The notes under the pieces were generated by a model. The model did not search any database, was not told the origin of the DNA, and saw nothing but the letters and a program-made list of their open reading frames with translations. Shown piece after piece: positions 49,403 through 58,454 of a DNA stretch of 64,000 bases. The stretch is from CAMLOF01 sp041913045 (GTDB lineage: Bacteria; Pseudomonadota; Gammaproteobacteria; Burkholderiales; Burkholderiaceae_C): the NCBI GenBank assembly GCA_041913045.1, contig JAYSGB010000007.1, positions 1-64,000 of the forward strand, written 5' to 3'. Position 1 is the first letter of the stretch. Each line of letters starts with the position of its first letter. Made by a program: the position numbers and the translations under genes.

Positions 49403-50237
49403 TCGAGCTGCCTGGCCGGAAGAAAGCGTCGAACAGGGCGCAAACGTCCGGCCATTCCGCCTCCAATTTCGGGCGGTTGACGAAGTAGGCCTCGCAGGCC
49501 ACTGCGAAGAATTCGCTGGGCGAGTGGGCGCCGTAACCGTCGAGCCATGGCGGCTCGGCACCGAAGCGCTCTGCCATCTCCACCCGCTGGCGGTGGTCTT
49601 CGTAGGCTTTATGCAGCGTCTGGCGCCAATGGCGGCGGGCTTCGCCTGCCTGTGTGTGCCCCATGAACCCTCGCGGCAGGGGCGGGCAACCGTCTGGCGA
49701 TTGGCCATGTGACTTGCCGCGCATGTCCAGCTTGTGGGCGAATTCGTGGATCACCAGGTTATGGCCTCTCCCGGCCTCGTTGGCGGCGCTGGCCACGCTG
49801 GACCAGGCCAGCGTCACGGGGCCGCCTTCCATGGCTTCGCCCAGCAGGGCTTCGCGGTAGCGGTGGACCACACCGGCTTCGTCCACCACCTCGCGGGGTG
49901 CCCACATTTCGTTGGGGTGCACCACAATGCCGACGAAGTCGTCGTACCAGGCCAAGGCGTCTTCGCCCCAGTGCAGCAGCATCACGCAGGCTTGGATGGC
50001 TATGGTCAGGGCCATGGCGTCGGTGATGGTCACGCCATGCACGCCATTGAACTCCTTGCCGGCCAGGAAGCCTCGGCAAAGTTCGCGCAAGCGTGCCTGC
50101 TCGCTGGCGTTCAGGTGGTGCAGGAACGGGTGGCGTTGCCAGACGTGTTGCCACAGCCCATCGGGGATGTCTGGGTTGCCGCCGAGCCAGCGGCGCAAGG
50201 TCTGGCGCAGGCGCCGCCACCAGCGCGGGGTGCTCAT
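49392..50237 (-). CDS. mtfA: Zinc-dependent peptidase MtfA
   Basis: A 281-residue peptidase of the MtfA family, which in E. coli binds the glucose-PTS repressor Mlc. The zinc motif is VIHEFAHKLDMRG (HExxH), with the downstream glutamate in HSPSEFFAVACEAYF. N-terminal helical segments precede it. The ATG at 50237 overlaps the lpxH stop; the longer frame upstream is lpxH in another frame. It ends the ppiA-ppiB-lpxH-mtfA operon. Confidence 0.92.
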   Translation of the reverse strand: MSTPRWWRRLRQTLRRWLGGNPDIPDGLWQHVWQRHPFLHHLNASEQARLRELCRGFLAGKEFNGVHGVTITDAMALTIAIQACVMLLHWGEDALAWYDDFVGIVVHPNEMWAPREVVDEAGVVHRYREALLGEAMEGGPVTLAWSSVASAANEAGRGHNLVIHEFAHKLDMRGKSHGQSPDGCPPLPRGFMGHTQAGEARRHWRQTLHKAYEDHRQRVEMAERFGAEPPWLDGYGAHSPSEFFAVACEAYFVNRPKLEAEWPDVCALFDAFFRPGSSISA

Positions 50238-51040
50238 CTGCTCAAGGGGCGCCGCTCCCAGCGGCCATCGGCATGCAGGCGAAGTGCCTGTGCGCGGGGC
50301 GGCACGGCCTGCGCGTCCCAGTCGCTCAGCACCACTCGCAATCGGCCACCGCGCAACACATGTTCGGCTGGCCGGTGTGTGTGGCCGTGCACCAGCACCT
50401 GGGCGCCTGTGGTTTGTAGCCACTGTTCGGCAGTGGCTGTGTCCACATCGGCGTAGGTGATGGTGCTGCCCGACTCGCGGCTCTCGCGTTTGCGGGCCTC
50501 GCTCTGGGCGCGCAACTGGCGGCCCACAGCTTCGCGTTCGGCAAGGGGGCGTGCCAGAAAGGCCTGCTGCCAGGCGGGGGCACGCACCTCTTGGCGAAAG
50601 CGCATGTAATCGTGGTCGTCCAGGCACCAGGCGTCACCGTGGCTCAGCAGCCAGCGGTGGGGGCCCCAGTTGAGCAGGGTGGGGTCGTGTAGCGGTTGCG
50701 TGCTGGTGCGCGCGAAAAAGTCTGGCCCCAGCAGAAAGTCGCGGTTGCCGTGCATCACATACACGGGCATGCGCTGCGCGCATTCGCGCAACGCGTCGCA
50801 GCAGGCCTGAGCAAACAGATGGTCCGGGTTTTCGTCTTGGGTGTTGAGTGTGTCGTCACCCACCCAAACCTCGAACAGATCGCCCAAGATGAACAGGGCG
50901 TCGCAGTCGGCTCGGCGCAGGTAGCTCTGCCAAGCCTCAAAGGTGGCCGGGTCGCCAGCCTGCAGGTGCAGGTCGGCGATGCAATCCACAGCGCGCCATT
51001 GCGGCGCGGCCTGCAGAGTGCCCCAGCCCGGTTCGGTCAC
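50234..51040 (-). CDS. lpxH: UDP-2,3-diacylglucosamine diphosphatase
   Basis: A 268-residue calcineurin-fold enzyme of lipid A synthesis, peripheral to the inner membrane. Metal motifs are IADLHLQ, ILGDLFEVWVGDD, GNRDFLLG and the C-terminal HGHTHRP. Two starts are possible: GTG at 51040, one base after the ppiB stop, and TTG at 51052, which would overlap ppiB by 11 bp. Neither has a strong ribosome-binding site, so coupling to ppiB is likely. Confidence 0.93.
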   Translation of the reverse strand: MTEPGWGTLQAAPQWRAVDCIADLHLQAGDPATFEAWQSYLRRADCDALFILGDLFEVWVGDDTLNTQDENPDHLFAQACCDALRECAQRMPVYVMHGNRDFLLGPDFFARTSTQPLHDPTLLNWGPHRWLLSHGDAWCLDDHDYMRFRQEVRAPAWQQAFLARPLAEREAVGRQLRAQSEARKRESRESGSTITYADVDTATAEQWLQTTGAQVLVHGHTHRPAEHVLRGGRLRVVLSDWDAQAVPPRAQALRLHADGRWERRPLSR

Positions 51041-51041
51041 G

Positions 51042-51548
51042 TTAAACGGCAACGGCCTTTTCGATCACCACGTCGGCGACGGGCACGTCGTCGTGGAAGC
51101 CTTTGCGGCCAGTCTTCACGCCACGGATGGCATCGACGACTTCGGTGCCGCCCACGACCTTGCCGAACACGGCGTAGCCCCAGCCCTGCAGGGAGGGCGC
51201 GGTGTGGTTGAGGAAGCCGTTGTCAGCCACGTTGATGAAGAACTGTGCCGTGGCGGAGTGGGGCGCCTGCGTGCGCGCCATGGCGACGGTGTATTTGTCG
51301 TTCTTCAGGCCGTTGTTGGCTTCGTTCTCGATGGGCTCGCGGGTGGGCTTTTGCGTCATGCCGGGCTCGAAGCCGCCGCCCTGGATCATGAAGCCGTTGA
51401 TCACGCGGTGGAAGATCGTGTTGTCGTAGTGGCCGCTGGCGACGTAGGCCAGGAAGTTTTCGGTGGACTTGGGTGCCTTTTCAGCGTCCAGTTCGAGCGT
51501 GATGACGCCGTGACCGGTGATGTGCAGTTCGACTTTCGGGTTGGCCAT
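51042..51548 (-). CDS. ppiB: Cytoplasmic peptidyl-prolyl cis-trans isomerase
   Basis: A 168-residue cyclophilin without a signal peptide. The active-site residues are in FHRVINGFMIQGGGF, and AMARTQAPHSATAQFFIN and GYAVFGKVVGG complete the domain. It lies 2 bp after ppiA on the same strand; the two are similar in sequence but differ in location, one cytoplasmic and one secreted, so they look like an old tandem duplication. Confidence 0.96.
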   Translation of the reverse strand: MANPKVELHITGHGVITLELDAEKAPKSTENFLAYVASGHYDNTIFHRVINGFMIQGGGFEPGMTQKPTREPIENEANNGLKNDKYTVAMARTQAPHSATAQFFINVADNGFLNHTAPSLQGWGYAVFGKVVGGTEVVDAIRGVKTGRKGFHDDVPVADVVIEKAVAV

Positions 51549-51550
51549 GT

Positions 51551-52120
51551 TCAGTTCTCCAATGTGGCTTTGAGGATGGTGATGGGGGTGGCGGGCACGT
51601 CGCGGTGCATGCCACGGCTGCCAGTGGGCACGGTGCGGATCTTGTCCACCACGTCCATGCCGGAAACGACCTTGCCGAACACTGTGTACCCGTGGCCGTC
51701 AGGCTGGGGTGCATTCAGCATTGCGTTGTCCACCACGTTGATGAAAAACTGACTGGTGGCAGAGTTCGGGTTGGCGGTGCGGGCCATGGCAATGGTGCCG
51801 CGGTCGTTCTTCAGTCCGTTGCTGGCTTCCAGGGGAATGGGCGCCTTGGTGGGTTTTTGCTGCATGTCGGCGGTGAAGCCACCGCCCTGGATCATGAAGT
51901 CGCTGATCACCCGGTGGAACACGGTGCCGTCGTAATGGCCGCCCTTGACGTAGTCAATGAAGTTGGCGACGGTCTTGGGGGCCTTGGCCTGGTTCAGTTC
52001 CAGGACGATGGCGCCCTGCGATGTCTCAAGCTTCACGCGCGGGGTGGTTTGCGCTTGCAATGGCAGCGTAGCCAGCAGGCTGGCTGCGGCAAGAAGGGAG
52101 GCGAGGGTGCGTCGTTTCAT
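51551..52120 (-). CDS. ppiA: Periplasmic peptidyl-prolyl cis-trans isomerase
   Basis: A 189-residue cyclophilin with an N-terminal signal peptide (LASLLAAASLLATLPLQAQ) and the active-site motif FHRVISDFMIQGGGF. AMARTANPNSATSQFFIN matches PpiB closely. The ATG at 52120 has GAGACC-type sequence upstream; the longer frame is not supported. It follows the TPR gene by 16 bp and should assist folding of secreted proteins. Confidence 0.95.
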   Translation of the reverse strand: MKRRTLASLLAAASLLATLPLQAQTTPRVKLETSQGAIVLELNQAKAPKTVANFIDYVKGGHYDGTVFHRVISDFMIQGGGFTADMQQKPTKAPIPLEASNGLKNDRGTIAMARTANPNSATSQFFINVVDNAMLNAPQPDGHGYTVFGKVVSGMDVVDKIRTVPTGSRGMHRDVPATPITILKATLEN

Positions 52121-52136
52121 GGTCTCGGTGCAAGGG

Positions 52137-52706
52137 TCATTGCGCGGGGCGTGCTGCCAGCGCCGCGTCAAGCGCCTGGATCTTGGGGCGCAGCGCGCCG
52201 TTGGAAGGGTTGAGCTTGAGTGCCTCGCTGTACGAGCGCGACGCCAGGCGGGCGAATACGTCGCCCAGGTTCTGGTGGGCAATCGCATAGGCCGGGTTCA
52301 GGCGAACGGCCATTTCCAGCGCCTCGCGGGCCTGGTCCAAGCGGTTGGCGGCGGCGTGCAGCACGGCCAGGTTGTTATAGGGCTCGGGCAGCTCCGGGTA
52401 GTCACGCGTGATGGCGGTAAAGGTCTCCAGGGCAGTGTCGTCCTGGCCTTGCTGAGTCTGGATCACGCCCAGCAGAAAGCGCATCTGCGGGTCGCGCGGC
52501 TTGTCTGCCAGGTAGCCCGTGGCCACCTTGTGCGCTTGTTGAAGATCACCCGCTTGCAACAGACGGTTCACGTCCTGGTAGGGGGCTTCCTGGGCATGCA
52601 CGCTGGCAGCACAGAGGAGCAGAGCCGCACAGGCCAGACGCAGAATCTGTGTGCGCCAGGGCGAATGGGAGGGGTTGTTGGCAACCGGAGTCAGGGGAAG
52701 TGGCAT
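52137..52706 (-). CDS. Secreted TPR-repeat protein (small)
   Basis: A 189-residue protein with a signal peptide (LRLACAALLLCAASVHAQ) and three or four TPR units (YNNLAVLHAAANRLDQAREALEMAVRLNP region is clearest). The start at 52706 has AGGGGAAG 5-8 bases upstream. It is the first gene of the operon with ppiA, ppiB, lpxH and mtfA, and the secreted PPIase next to it suggests an envelope role. No specific function is known. Confidence 0.85.
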   Translation of the reverse strand: MPLPLTPVANNPSHSPWRTQILRLACAALLLCAASVHAQEAPYQDVNRLLQAGDLQQAHKVATGYLADKPRDPQMRFLLGVIQTQQGQDDTALETFTAITRDYPELPEPYNNLAVLHAAANRLDQAREALEMAVRLNPAYAIAHQNLGDVFARLASRSYSEALKLNPSNGALRPKIQALDAALAARPAQ

Positions 52707-52810
52707 GGTGACCTCAGCGGGTTTCTGTGGTGGTCGCAACAAACGGGCACAATACGCGACCTCCGGCAACGCTGGCGGGGTGCTCCAGGGTCCCCCGGAC
52801 GGCACGCCGA

Positions 52811-52849
52811 TATACTGCAAAAGATTGTATCTGAGGGGTTGCGGCCCCT
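52811..52849 (+). promoter_or_regulatory. Possible promoter and leader hairpin of cysS
   Basis: TATACT at 52811-52816 is a plausible -10. AGGGG (52834-52838) and CCCCT (52845-52849) form a small hairpin ending 10 bases before the cysS ATG. The only AGGGG that could bind the ribosome is in its left arm, so the stem might limit initiation. Confidence 0.35.
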
Positions 52850-52859
52850 GTTTGTTCCG

Positions 52860-54242
52860 ATGACTTTGCGCATTTACAACTCCCTCACGCGCCGCGTGGA
52901 CGCGTTCACGCCCCTGGAGCCGGGCCACGTGCGCATGTATGTGTGCGGCATGACCGTGTACGACCTGTGTCACCTGGGCCATGCCCGCTCCATGGTGGCG
53001 TTCGACGTGGTGCAGCGCTGGCTCAAGGCCAGTGGCTATCGCGTCACTTATGTGCGCAATGTGACCGACATTGACGACAAGATCATTGCCCGTGCGCTCA
53101 AGAACGGCGAGACCATCCGCTCGCTGACCGACCGCATGGTTGACGCCCTGCACCAGGACGCCGACGCTCTCAAGATTGAGCGGCCCACCTTCGAGCCGCG
53201 CGCCACCGAATTTGTTCCGCAGATGCTCAACCTGATCGGGCAGCTGGAAGAGAAGGGCCTGGCCTACAAGGCCGCCAACGGTGACGTGAACTTCGCGGTG
53301 CGCGACTTTGCGGGTTACGGCAAGCTTTCGGGCAAGAGCCTGGATGAACTGCGCGCCGGTGAGCGTGTGGCTGTGGCCGACGACAAACGCGACCCGCTGG
53401 ACTTTGTGCTTTGGAAGGCTGCCAAGGCGAGCGAGCCAGACGAAGCCAAGTGGGACGGCGCCTACGGCCTGGGTCGCCCGGGCTGGCATATTGAATGTTC
53501 GGCCATGAGCTGCGAGATGCTGGGCGAGAGCTTCGACATCCATGGCGGCGGCGCCGACCTGCAGTTCCCGCACCACGAGAACGAGATCGCCCAGAGCGAA
53601 GGCGCCACGGGCAAGCCCTTGGCGAGCGTGTGGATGCACAACGGCTTTGTGCGCGTGGACAACGAAAAGATGTCCAAGAGCTTGGGCAATTTCTTCACCA
53701 TCCGCGAGGTGCTGGAGAAGTACGACGCCGAGACCGTGCGCTTCTTCATTTTGCGGGCGCATTACCGCAGCCCGTTGAACTACAGCGACGCGCACCTGGA
53801 CGATGCGCGTGCGTCGCTCAAGCGCCTTTACACCGCGCTGGACGCCGTGCCCGCAAAGAGCGTGGCCATTGATTGGGCAGAGCCCCATGCCGCGCGTTTC
53901 AAGGCCGCCATGGACGACGACTTCGGCACGCCGGAGGCCGTGGCCGTGCTGTTCGACCTGGCTGGCGAAGTCAACCGAAGCCGTTCTGGCGAGCTGGCCG
54001 GGCTGCTGAAGGCGTTGGGTGCCACGCTGGGCCTGTTGCAGGAAGAGCCCAAGGCTTTTCTGCAAGGTGGCGGTGCCGCCGAAGGGCTGGATGAAGCGGC
54101 CATTCAGGACATGATCGCCGCACGTGCTGCTGCCAAGGCTGCCAAGGACTTTGCCGAGGCCGACCGCATCCGCCAAGAACTGCTGGCGCAGGGCGTGGCG
54201 CTCAAGGACGGCCCGCAGGGCACGGCCTGGGAACGGGTGTAA
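52860..54242 (+). CDS. cysS: Cysteinyl-tRNA synthetase
   Basis: A 460-residue class I synthetase. The HIGH-like motif is CHLGHARSM and the KMSKS loop is KMSKSLGN. Zinc-ligand cysteines include Cys29 (YVCGMTVYD) and the one in WHIECSAMS, with HHENEIAQ. The ATG at 52860 gives the standard N-terminus MTLRIYNSLTRR; a much longer frame upstream is antisense to the TPR and ppiA genes. It is divergent from the TPR gene and followed by the AlkA-like gene after 7 bp. Confidence 0.97.
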   Translation: MTLRIYNSLTRRVDAFTPLEPGHVRMYVCGMTVYDLCHLGHARSMVAFDVVQRWLKASGYRVTYVRNVTDIDDKIIARALKNGETIRSLTDRMVDALHQDADALKIERPTFEPRATEFVPQMLNLIGQLEEKGLAYKAANGDVNFAVRDFAGYGKLSGKSLDELRAGERVAVADDKRDPLDFVLWKAAKASEPDEAKWDGAYGLGRPGWHIECSAMSCEMLGESFDIHGGGADLQFPHHENEIAQSEGATGKPLASVWMHNGFVRVDNEKMSKSLGNFFTIREVLEKYDAETVRFFILRAHYRSPLNYSDAHLDDARASLKRLYTALDAVPAKSVAIDWAEPHAARFKAAMDDDFGTPEAVAVLFDLAGEVNRSRSGELAGLLKALGATLGLLQEEPKAFLQGGGAAEGLDEAAIQDMIAARAAAKAAKDFAEADRIRQELLAQGVALKDGPQGTAWERV

Positions 54243-54249
54243 GGGCGCA

Positions 54250-54915
54250 ATGGCTTCCAAACCCACCGCAAAGCGAGCGCGAACGGCCGACGCCCAGCAG
54301 GCACCCGCCTACTGGGAAGACGCCTGCCAGCACCTGATGCAGCGCGACCGCGTGATGAACAAGCTCATTCCGCAGTTCCCCAATGTCTGCCTGTCCTCGC
54401 GCGGCGACCCATTCACTACCCTGGCGCGCAGCGTGGTGGGGCAGCAGATTTCCGTCAAGGCGGCGCAGGCTGTGTGGGACCGTTTTGAGCAGCTCCTGCC
54501 CGAGATGGCCCCCGCCCAACTGCTGCGCCTGAAGGTGGACGACATGCGTGCCGCCGGCCTGAGTGCCCGCAAGGTCGAGTACCTGGTGGACCTGGCACTG
54601 CATTTCGACAATGGCATCCTGCGCCCGGAAGACTGGAACGGGATGGACGACGAGGCCATCATCAAGCAACTGGTGGCCATACGGGGCATCGGCCGCTGGA
54701 CGGCCGAGATGTTCCTCATCTTCTACCTGATGCGCCCCAACGTGCTGCCGCTCGACGACGTCGGGCTCATACGGGGCATCAGCCAGAGCTATTTCTCGGG
54801 CGACCCAGTCAGCCGCAGCGACGCGCGGGAAGTGGCTGCCGCCTGGGCACCTTACTGCAGCGTCGCGACTTGGTATATTTGGCGCTCGTTGGACCCGGTG
54901 CCGGTGGCCTACTGA
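54250..54915 (+). CDS. AlkA-like DNA-3-methyladenine glycosylase
   Basis: A 221-residue helix-hairpin-helix GPD-type glycosylase that removes alkylated bases. The HhH motif is VAIRGIGRWTAEMFL, and the catalytic Asp lies in LPLDDVGL. It lacks the N-terminal TATA-like domain of E. coli AlkA and the iron-sulfur cluster of MutY/Nth, so it is the compact type. The start at 54250 follows cysS by 7 bp; the longer frame lies inside cysS. Confidence 0.93.
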   Translation: MASKPTAKRARTADAQQAPAYWEDACQHLMQRDRVMNKLIPQFPNVCLSSRGDPFTTLARSVVGQQISVKAAQAVWDRFEQLLPEMAPAQLLRLKVDDMRAAGLSARKVEYLVDLALHFDNGILRPEDWNGMDDEAIIKQLVAIRGIGRWTAEMFLIFYLMRPNVLPLDDVGLIRGISQSYFSGDPVSRSDAREVAAAWAPYCSVATWYIWRSLDPVPVAY

Positions 54916-54975
54916 CGGCCTGACTTTTTCCCTGCCACCCCACGCGTGCCCCATAAAGACCACAGGAGTATCACC

Positions 54976-55959
54976 TTGGCAAAGAAGAATTTTCTGGATT
55001 TCGAGCAACCCATCGCGGAGCTGGAAACCAAGATCGAAGAACTGCGCTACGTTCAATCTGAATCGGCGGTTGACATCACCGAAGAGATCGACCAGCTCAG
55101 CAAGAAGAGCCAGCAACTCACCAAGGACATCTACAGCAACCTGTCTCCGTGGCAGGTTACCAAGATTGCCCGCCACAGCGACCGGCCCTACACGCTGGAT
55201 TACGTCAATGAGATCTTCACGCACTTCGTGGAGCTGCATGGCGACCGCCATTTCTCTGACGACTTGAGCATTGTGGGTGGCCTGGCGCGTTTCAATGGCC
55301 AGCCCTGCATGGTGCTGGGGCACCAGAAGGGCCGCGACACCAAGGAGCGCACCCTGCGCAACTTCGGTATGACGCGCCCCGAGGGCTACCGCAAGGCCCT
55401 GCGGCTGATGAAGCTGGCCGAGAAGTTTAAGCTGCCTGTGTTCACCTTTGTGGACACGCCCGGCGCCTACCCCGGCATCGACGCCGAGGAGCGCGGCCAG
55501 TCCGAAGCCATCGGCCGCAACATCTTCGAGATGGCGCAACTGGAAGTGCCCATCATCTCCACCATCATCGGTGAAGGTGGTTCGGGTGGTGCCCTGGCCA
55601 TCTCCGTGGCCGATCAGGTGCTGATGCTGCAGTATTCCGTGTATTCCGTCATCAGCCCCGAGGGCTGCGCGTCCATCCTGTGGAAGACCAGCGAGCGCGC
55701 CGCCGATGCCGCCGAGGCGCTGGGCATCACTGCCCACCGCTTGAAGGCGCTGGGGCTGGTGGACAAGATCGTGAACGAGCCTGTGGGCGGTGCCCACCGT
55801 GACCACAAGCAGATGGCCGCCTACCTGAAGCGCGCCCTCAACGACGCCTATCGCCAGGTGGCCGACCTGAAGGTGAAGGAGTTGATCGAGCGTCGCCATG
55901 AGCGCCTGAACAGCTACGGCCGCTTTACCGACACCAAGGCCGAAGGCCGCCGGGGCTGA
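54976..55959 (+). CDS. accA: Acetyl-CoA carboxylase carboxyltransferase subunit alpha
   Basis: A 327-residue subunit that, with AccD, transfers the carboxyl group from biotin to acetyl-CoA in fatty acid synthesis. The N-terminus AKKNFLDFEQPIAELE, the GHQKGRDTKER motif, DTPGAYPG and GEGGSGGALA are conserved. The start is TTG at 54976: AGGAG lies 7 bases upstream and it gives the family's usual length. A longer frame from 54946 is unlikely. tilS follows after 16 bp. Confidence 0.95.
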   Translation: MAKKNFLDFEQPIAELETKIEELRYVQSESAVDITEEIDQLSKKSQQLTKDIYSNLSPWQVTKIARHSDRPYTLDYVNEIFTHFVELHGDRHFSDDLSIVGGLARFNGQPCMVLGHQKGRDTKERTLRNFGMTRPEGYRKALRLMKLAEKFKLPVFTFVDTPGAYPGIDAEERGQSEAIGRNIFEMAQLEVPIISTIIGEGGSGGALAISVADQVLMLQYSVYSVISPEGCASILWKTSERAADAAEALGITAHRLKALGLVDKIVNEPVGGAHRDHKQMAAYLKRALNDAYRQVADLKVKELIERRHERLNSYGRFTDTKAEGRRG

Positions 55960-55975
55960 CCCCGCAGCCCGAGGC

Positions 55976-56956
55976 ATGAGCCGCCCGCTTGGCCCCGCGA
56001 CCGCCTGCGAGGCTGCGTTGAGGGCCTGGGTGGTGCGTCACCCCCTGCCTGAGACGGGCCTGACCCACCCTTGGGCCGTGGCCTACAGCGGCGGCGCCGA
56101 TTCCACCGCTTTGCTGTTGGCCGCTCACGCCTTGTGGCCGGGGCGGGTGCAGGCCTTTCACGTTCACCATGGTCTGCAAGCTGCTGCAGACGGTTTTGTG
56201 GCCCATGCCGCGCAGGCGTGTGCCGCGCTGGGGGTGCCGCTGCACGTGGATCGCGTGCAGGCAGGGCATGGCCCCGGCCAGAGCCCTGAGGACGCTGCCC
56301 GCCAAGCGCGTTACGCTGCCTTGGCCCGCATGGCGCACGCGCACGGTGCCGCCTGCGTGCTGCTGGGCCAGCACGCGCAAGACCAGATGGAGACCGTGCT
56401 GCTGGCCTTGACGCGCGGCGGAGGCGTGGCAGGCTTGGCGGGTATGCCCGAGGTGATGGAGCGCCACGGCGTGCGCTTCGGCAGGCCGCTGCTGCAAACC
56501 GATGGCCGCGTGTTGCGCGAGCAGTTGCACGCCCAGGGCGTGTCGTACCTGAACGACCCCACCAACGTTGACGAACGTTACACGCGCAACCGCATCCGAG
56601 CTCGGGTACTGCCGCCCCTGCTGGATGCGTTTCCTACCAGCCTGGAAACCTTCTCTCGAAGCGCGCGTCTGGCGGCGCAGGCCATGAAGGTTTTGCAGGA
56701 TGTGGCGCGGCAGGATTTGCAGACAGTGGGCGAGCCTCCGGTGATCCGCCGCTTGCAGGCCTTGAGCCGCGAGCGCCAGGCCAACGTTCTGCGACATTGG
56801 CTGCAAGAAGGCTGGCAGGCCGTGCCCAGCGAAGCACAGCTCAATGAGTTGCTCGATCAGGTGGCTGCATGCACCACGCGCGGCCACCGACTGCGCCTGA
56901 AAGTGGCCGCCGGGTATGTGGTTCGTGAAGGCCAAGCCCTGCGCTACAGCCCCTAG
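55976..56956 (+). CDS. tilS: tRNA(Ile)-lysidine synthetase
   Basis: A 326-residue enzyme that converts C34 of tRNA-Ile(CAT) to lysidine. The PP-loop AYSGGADSTALLL is near residues 36-48, HHGLQ and GQHAQDQMETVLL follow, and the YTRNRIRARVLPPL segment is typical. It is shorter than E. coli TilS, lacking most of the C-terminal domain, as is common in this group. It follows accA by 16 bp. Confidence 0.93.
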   Translation: MSRPLGPATACEAALRAWVVRHPLPETGLTHPWAVAYSGGADSTALLLAAHALWPGRVQAFHVHHGLQAAADGFVAHAAQACAALGVPLHVDRVQAGHGPGQSPEDAARQARYAALARMAHAHGAACVLLGQHAQDQMETVLLALTRGGGVAGLAGMPEVMERHGVRFGRPLLQTDGRVLREQLHAQGVSYLNDPTNVDERYTRNRIRARVLPPLLDAFPTSLETFSRSARLAAQAMKVLQDVARQDLQTVGEPPVIRRLQALSRERQANVLRHWLQEGWQAVPSEAQLNELLDQVAACTTRGHRLRLKVAAGYVVREGQALRYSP

Positions 56957-56957
56957 G

Positions 56958-56963
56958 TATAAT
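56958..56963 (+). promoter_or_regulatory. Possible -10 element of lysC
   Basis: A consensus TATAAT begins 1 base after the tilS stop codon and lies 71 bases before the lysC ATG. No good -35 is visible at 16-18 bases. The resulting leader would be about 65 bases. Confidence 0.4.
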
Positions 56964-57034
56964 CCCCAAGTTTTGCGCCTTACTGCCGGCAACGCAACAC
57001 ATCCCTCCGCTGGCGCCTTCTTTCCCGTTTCACG

Positions 57035-58318
57035 ATGGCTTTGATTGTTCACAAATACGGCGGCACGAGCATGGGCTCCACGGAGCGCATCCGCAACGTC
57101 GCCAAGCGCGTGGCCAAGTGGCACCGCGCGGGCCACCAGATGGTGGTGGTCCCCAGCGCCATGAGTGGCGAGACCAACCGCCTGCTGGCCTTGGCCAAGG
57201 AGCTGGCCCCGGGCAAGCCCGGCAACGCCTATGGCCGCGAACTTGATCAACTCGCCGCAACGGGTGAGCAGGCTTCGTCCGCGCTGCTGGCCATTGCGCT
57301 GCAGGCCGAAGGCCTGGAAGCTGTGAGCTACTCTGGCTGGCAGGTGCCCATCCGCACCAACAGCGCCTACACCAAGGCCCGCATCGAGTCGATTGACGAC
57401 AAGAAGGTCAAGGCCGATCTGGACGCAGGCAAGGTAGTCATCATCACCGGCTTCCAGGGCATGGATGAGGGCGGCAACGTCACCACTCTGGGCCGTGGCG
57501 GCTCCGACACCTCTGCGGTGGCCGTGGCTGCAGCCATCAAGGCCGCGGAATGCCTTATCTACACCGACGTTGACGGCGTGTACACGACCGACCCCCGCGT
57601 GGTGCCCGAGGCACGCCGCCTGGAGCGCGTCAGCTTTGAGGAGATGCTGGAGATGGCCAGCATGGGCTCAAAGGTGCTGCAGATCCGTTCTGTGGAGTTT
57701 GCCGGCAAGTACCGCGTGCCTATCCGCGTGCTGTCCAGCTTCACGCCCTGGGACATCGACCTGAACGAAGAAGCCCAGTCGGGCACCCTGATCACTTTTG
57801 AGGAAAACGACACCATGGAACAAGCCGTTGTTTCCGGCATTGCTTTCAACCGCGACGAAGCCAAGGTCACCGTACTGGGCGTGCCTGACACCCCGGGTAT
57901 TGCCTATCAGATCCTGGGCGCCGTGGCCGATGCCAACGTTGAAGTCGACGTGATCATCCAGAACATCAGCAAGGACGGCAAGACCGACTTCAGCTTCACG
58001 GTGAACCGCAACGACCTGGCCAAGACGCTGGACCTGCTCAAGAGCAATGTGGCACCCAAACTGGGCGCCGCCGAGGTGCTGGGTGATGCCAAGATCTGCA
58101 AGGTGAGCATCGTGGGCATTGGTATGCGCAGCCACGTGGGTGTGGCCAGCCGCATGTTCCGCTGCCTGAGCGAAGAGGGCATCAACATCCAGATGATCTC
58201 CACGTCTGAGATCAAGACCTCTGTGGTGATTGACGAGAAGTACATGGAACTGGCTGTGCGTGCGCTGCACCGTGAGTTCGATCTGGACCAGCCTGCAGAT
58301 TCTTTGGCTCAAGCCTGA
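57035..58318 (+). CDS. lysC: Aspartate kinase
   Basis: A 427-residue monofunctional aspartokinase that starts the pathway to Lys, Met, Thr and diaminopimelate. The N-terminus VHKYGGTSMGS, the GRGGSDTSAVAVAA motif and YTDVDGVYTTDPR form the catalytic domain. Two ACT domains follow for feedback control by lysine and threonine. It is upstream of tRNA-Ser, 36 bp after its stop. Confidence 0.97.
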   Translation: MALIVHKYGGTSMGSTERIRNVAKRVAKWHRAGHQMVVVPSAMSGETNRLLALAKELAPGKPGNAYGRELDQLAATGEQASSALLAIALQAEGLEAVSYSGWQVPIRTNSAYTKARIESIDDKKVKADLDAGKVVIITGFQGMDEGGNVTTLGRGGSDTSAVAVAAAIKAAECLIYTDVDGVYTTDPRVVPEARRLERVSFEEMLEMASMGSKVLQIRSVEFAGKYRVPIRVLSSFTPWDIDLNEEAQSGTLITFEENDTMEQAVVSGIAFNRDEAKVTVLGVPDTPGIAYQILGAVADANVEVDVIIQNISKDGKTDFSFTVNRNDLAKTLDLLKSNVAPKLGAAEVLGDAKICKVSIVGIGMRSHVGVASRMFRCLSEEGINIQMISTSEIKTSVVIDEKYMELAVRALHREFDLDQPADSLAQA

Positions 58319-58340
58319 GGAATGGCCTCGACTTGAGGCA

Positions 58341-58346
58341 TAATAT
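58341..58346 (+). promoter_or_regulatory. Possible -10 element of tRNA-Ser
   Basis: TAATAT lies 8 bases before the tRNA 5' end. No clear -35 is found in the short space after lysC, so the tRNA may also be read from the lysC transcript. Confidence 0.4.
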
Positions 58347-58354
58347 TGCGTTCC

Positions 58355-58447
58355 GGAGCGATGACCGAGTGGCCGAAGGTGCTCCCCTGCTAAGGGAGTA
58401 TGCGATGTAGAGTCGCATCGAGGGTTCGAATCCCTCTCGCTCCGCCA
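58355..58447 (+). tRNA. tRNA-Ser (anticodon GCT)
   Basis: A 93-base class II tRNA with a long variable arm. Acceptor GGAGCGA pairs with TCGCTCC, the anticodon stem CTCCC/GGGAG holds the loop CTGCTAA with anticodon GCT, the T-loop is TTCGAAT, and CCA is encoded. Confidence 0.96.
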
Positions 58448-58454
58448 GTAAGTG

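Noticed and set aside
45917..49708. A 1263-codon open frame on the minus strand under the DUF349 gene
   Set aside because: It runs antisense to a recognised gene, crosses the hemW and mtfA ends and shows low-complexity Leu/Gly/Arg composition without a domain.
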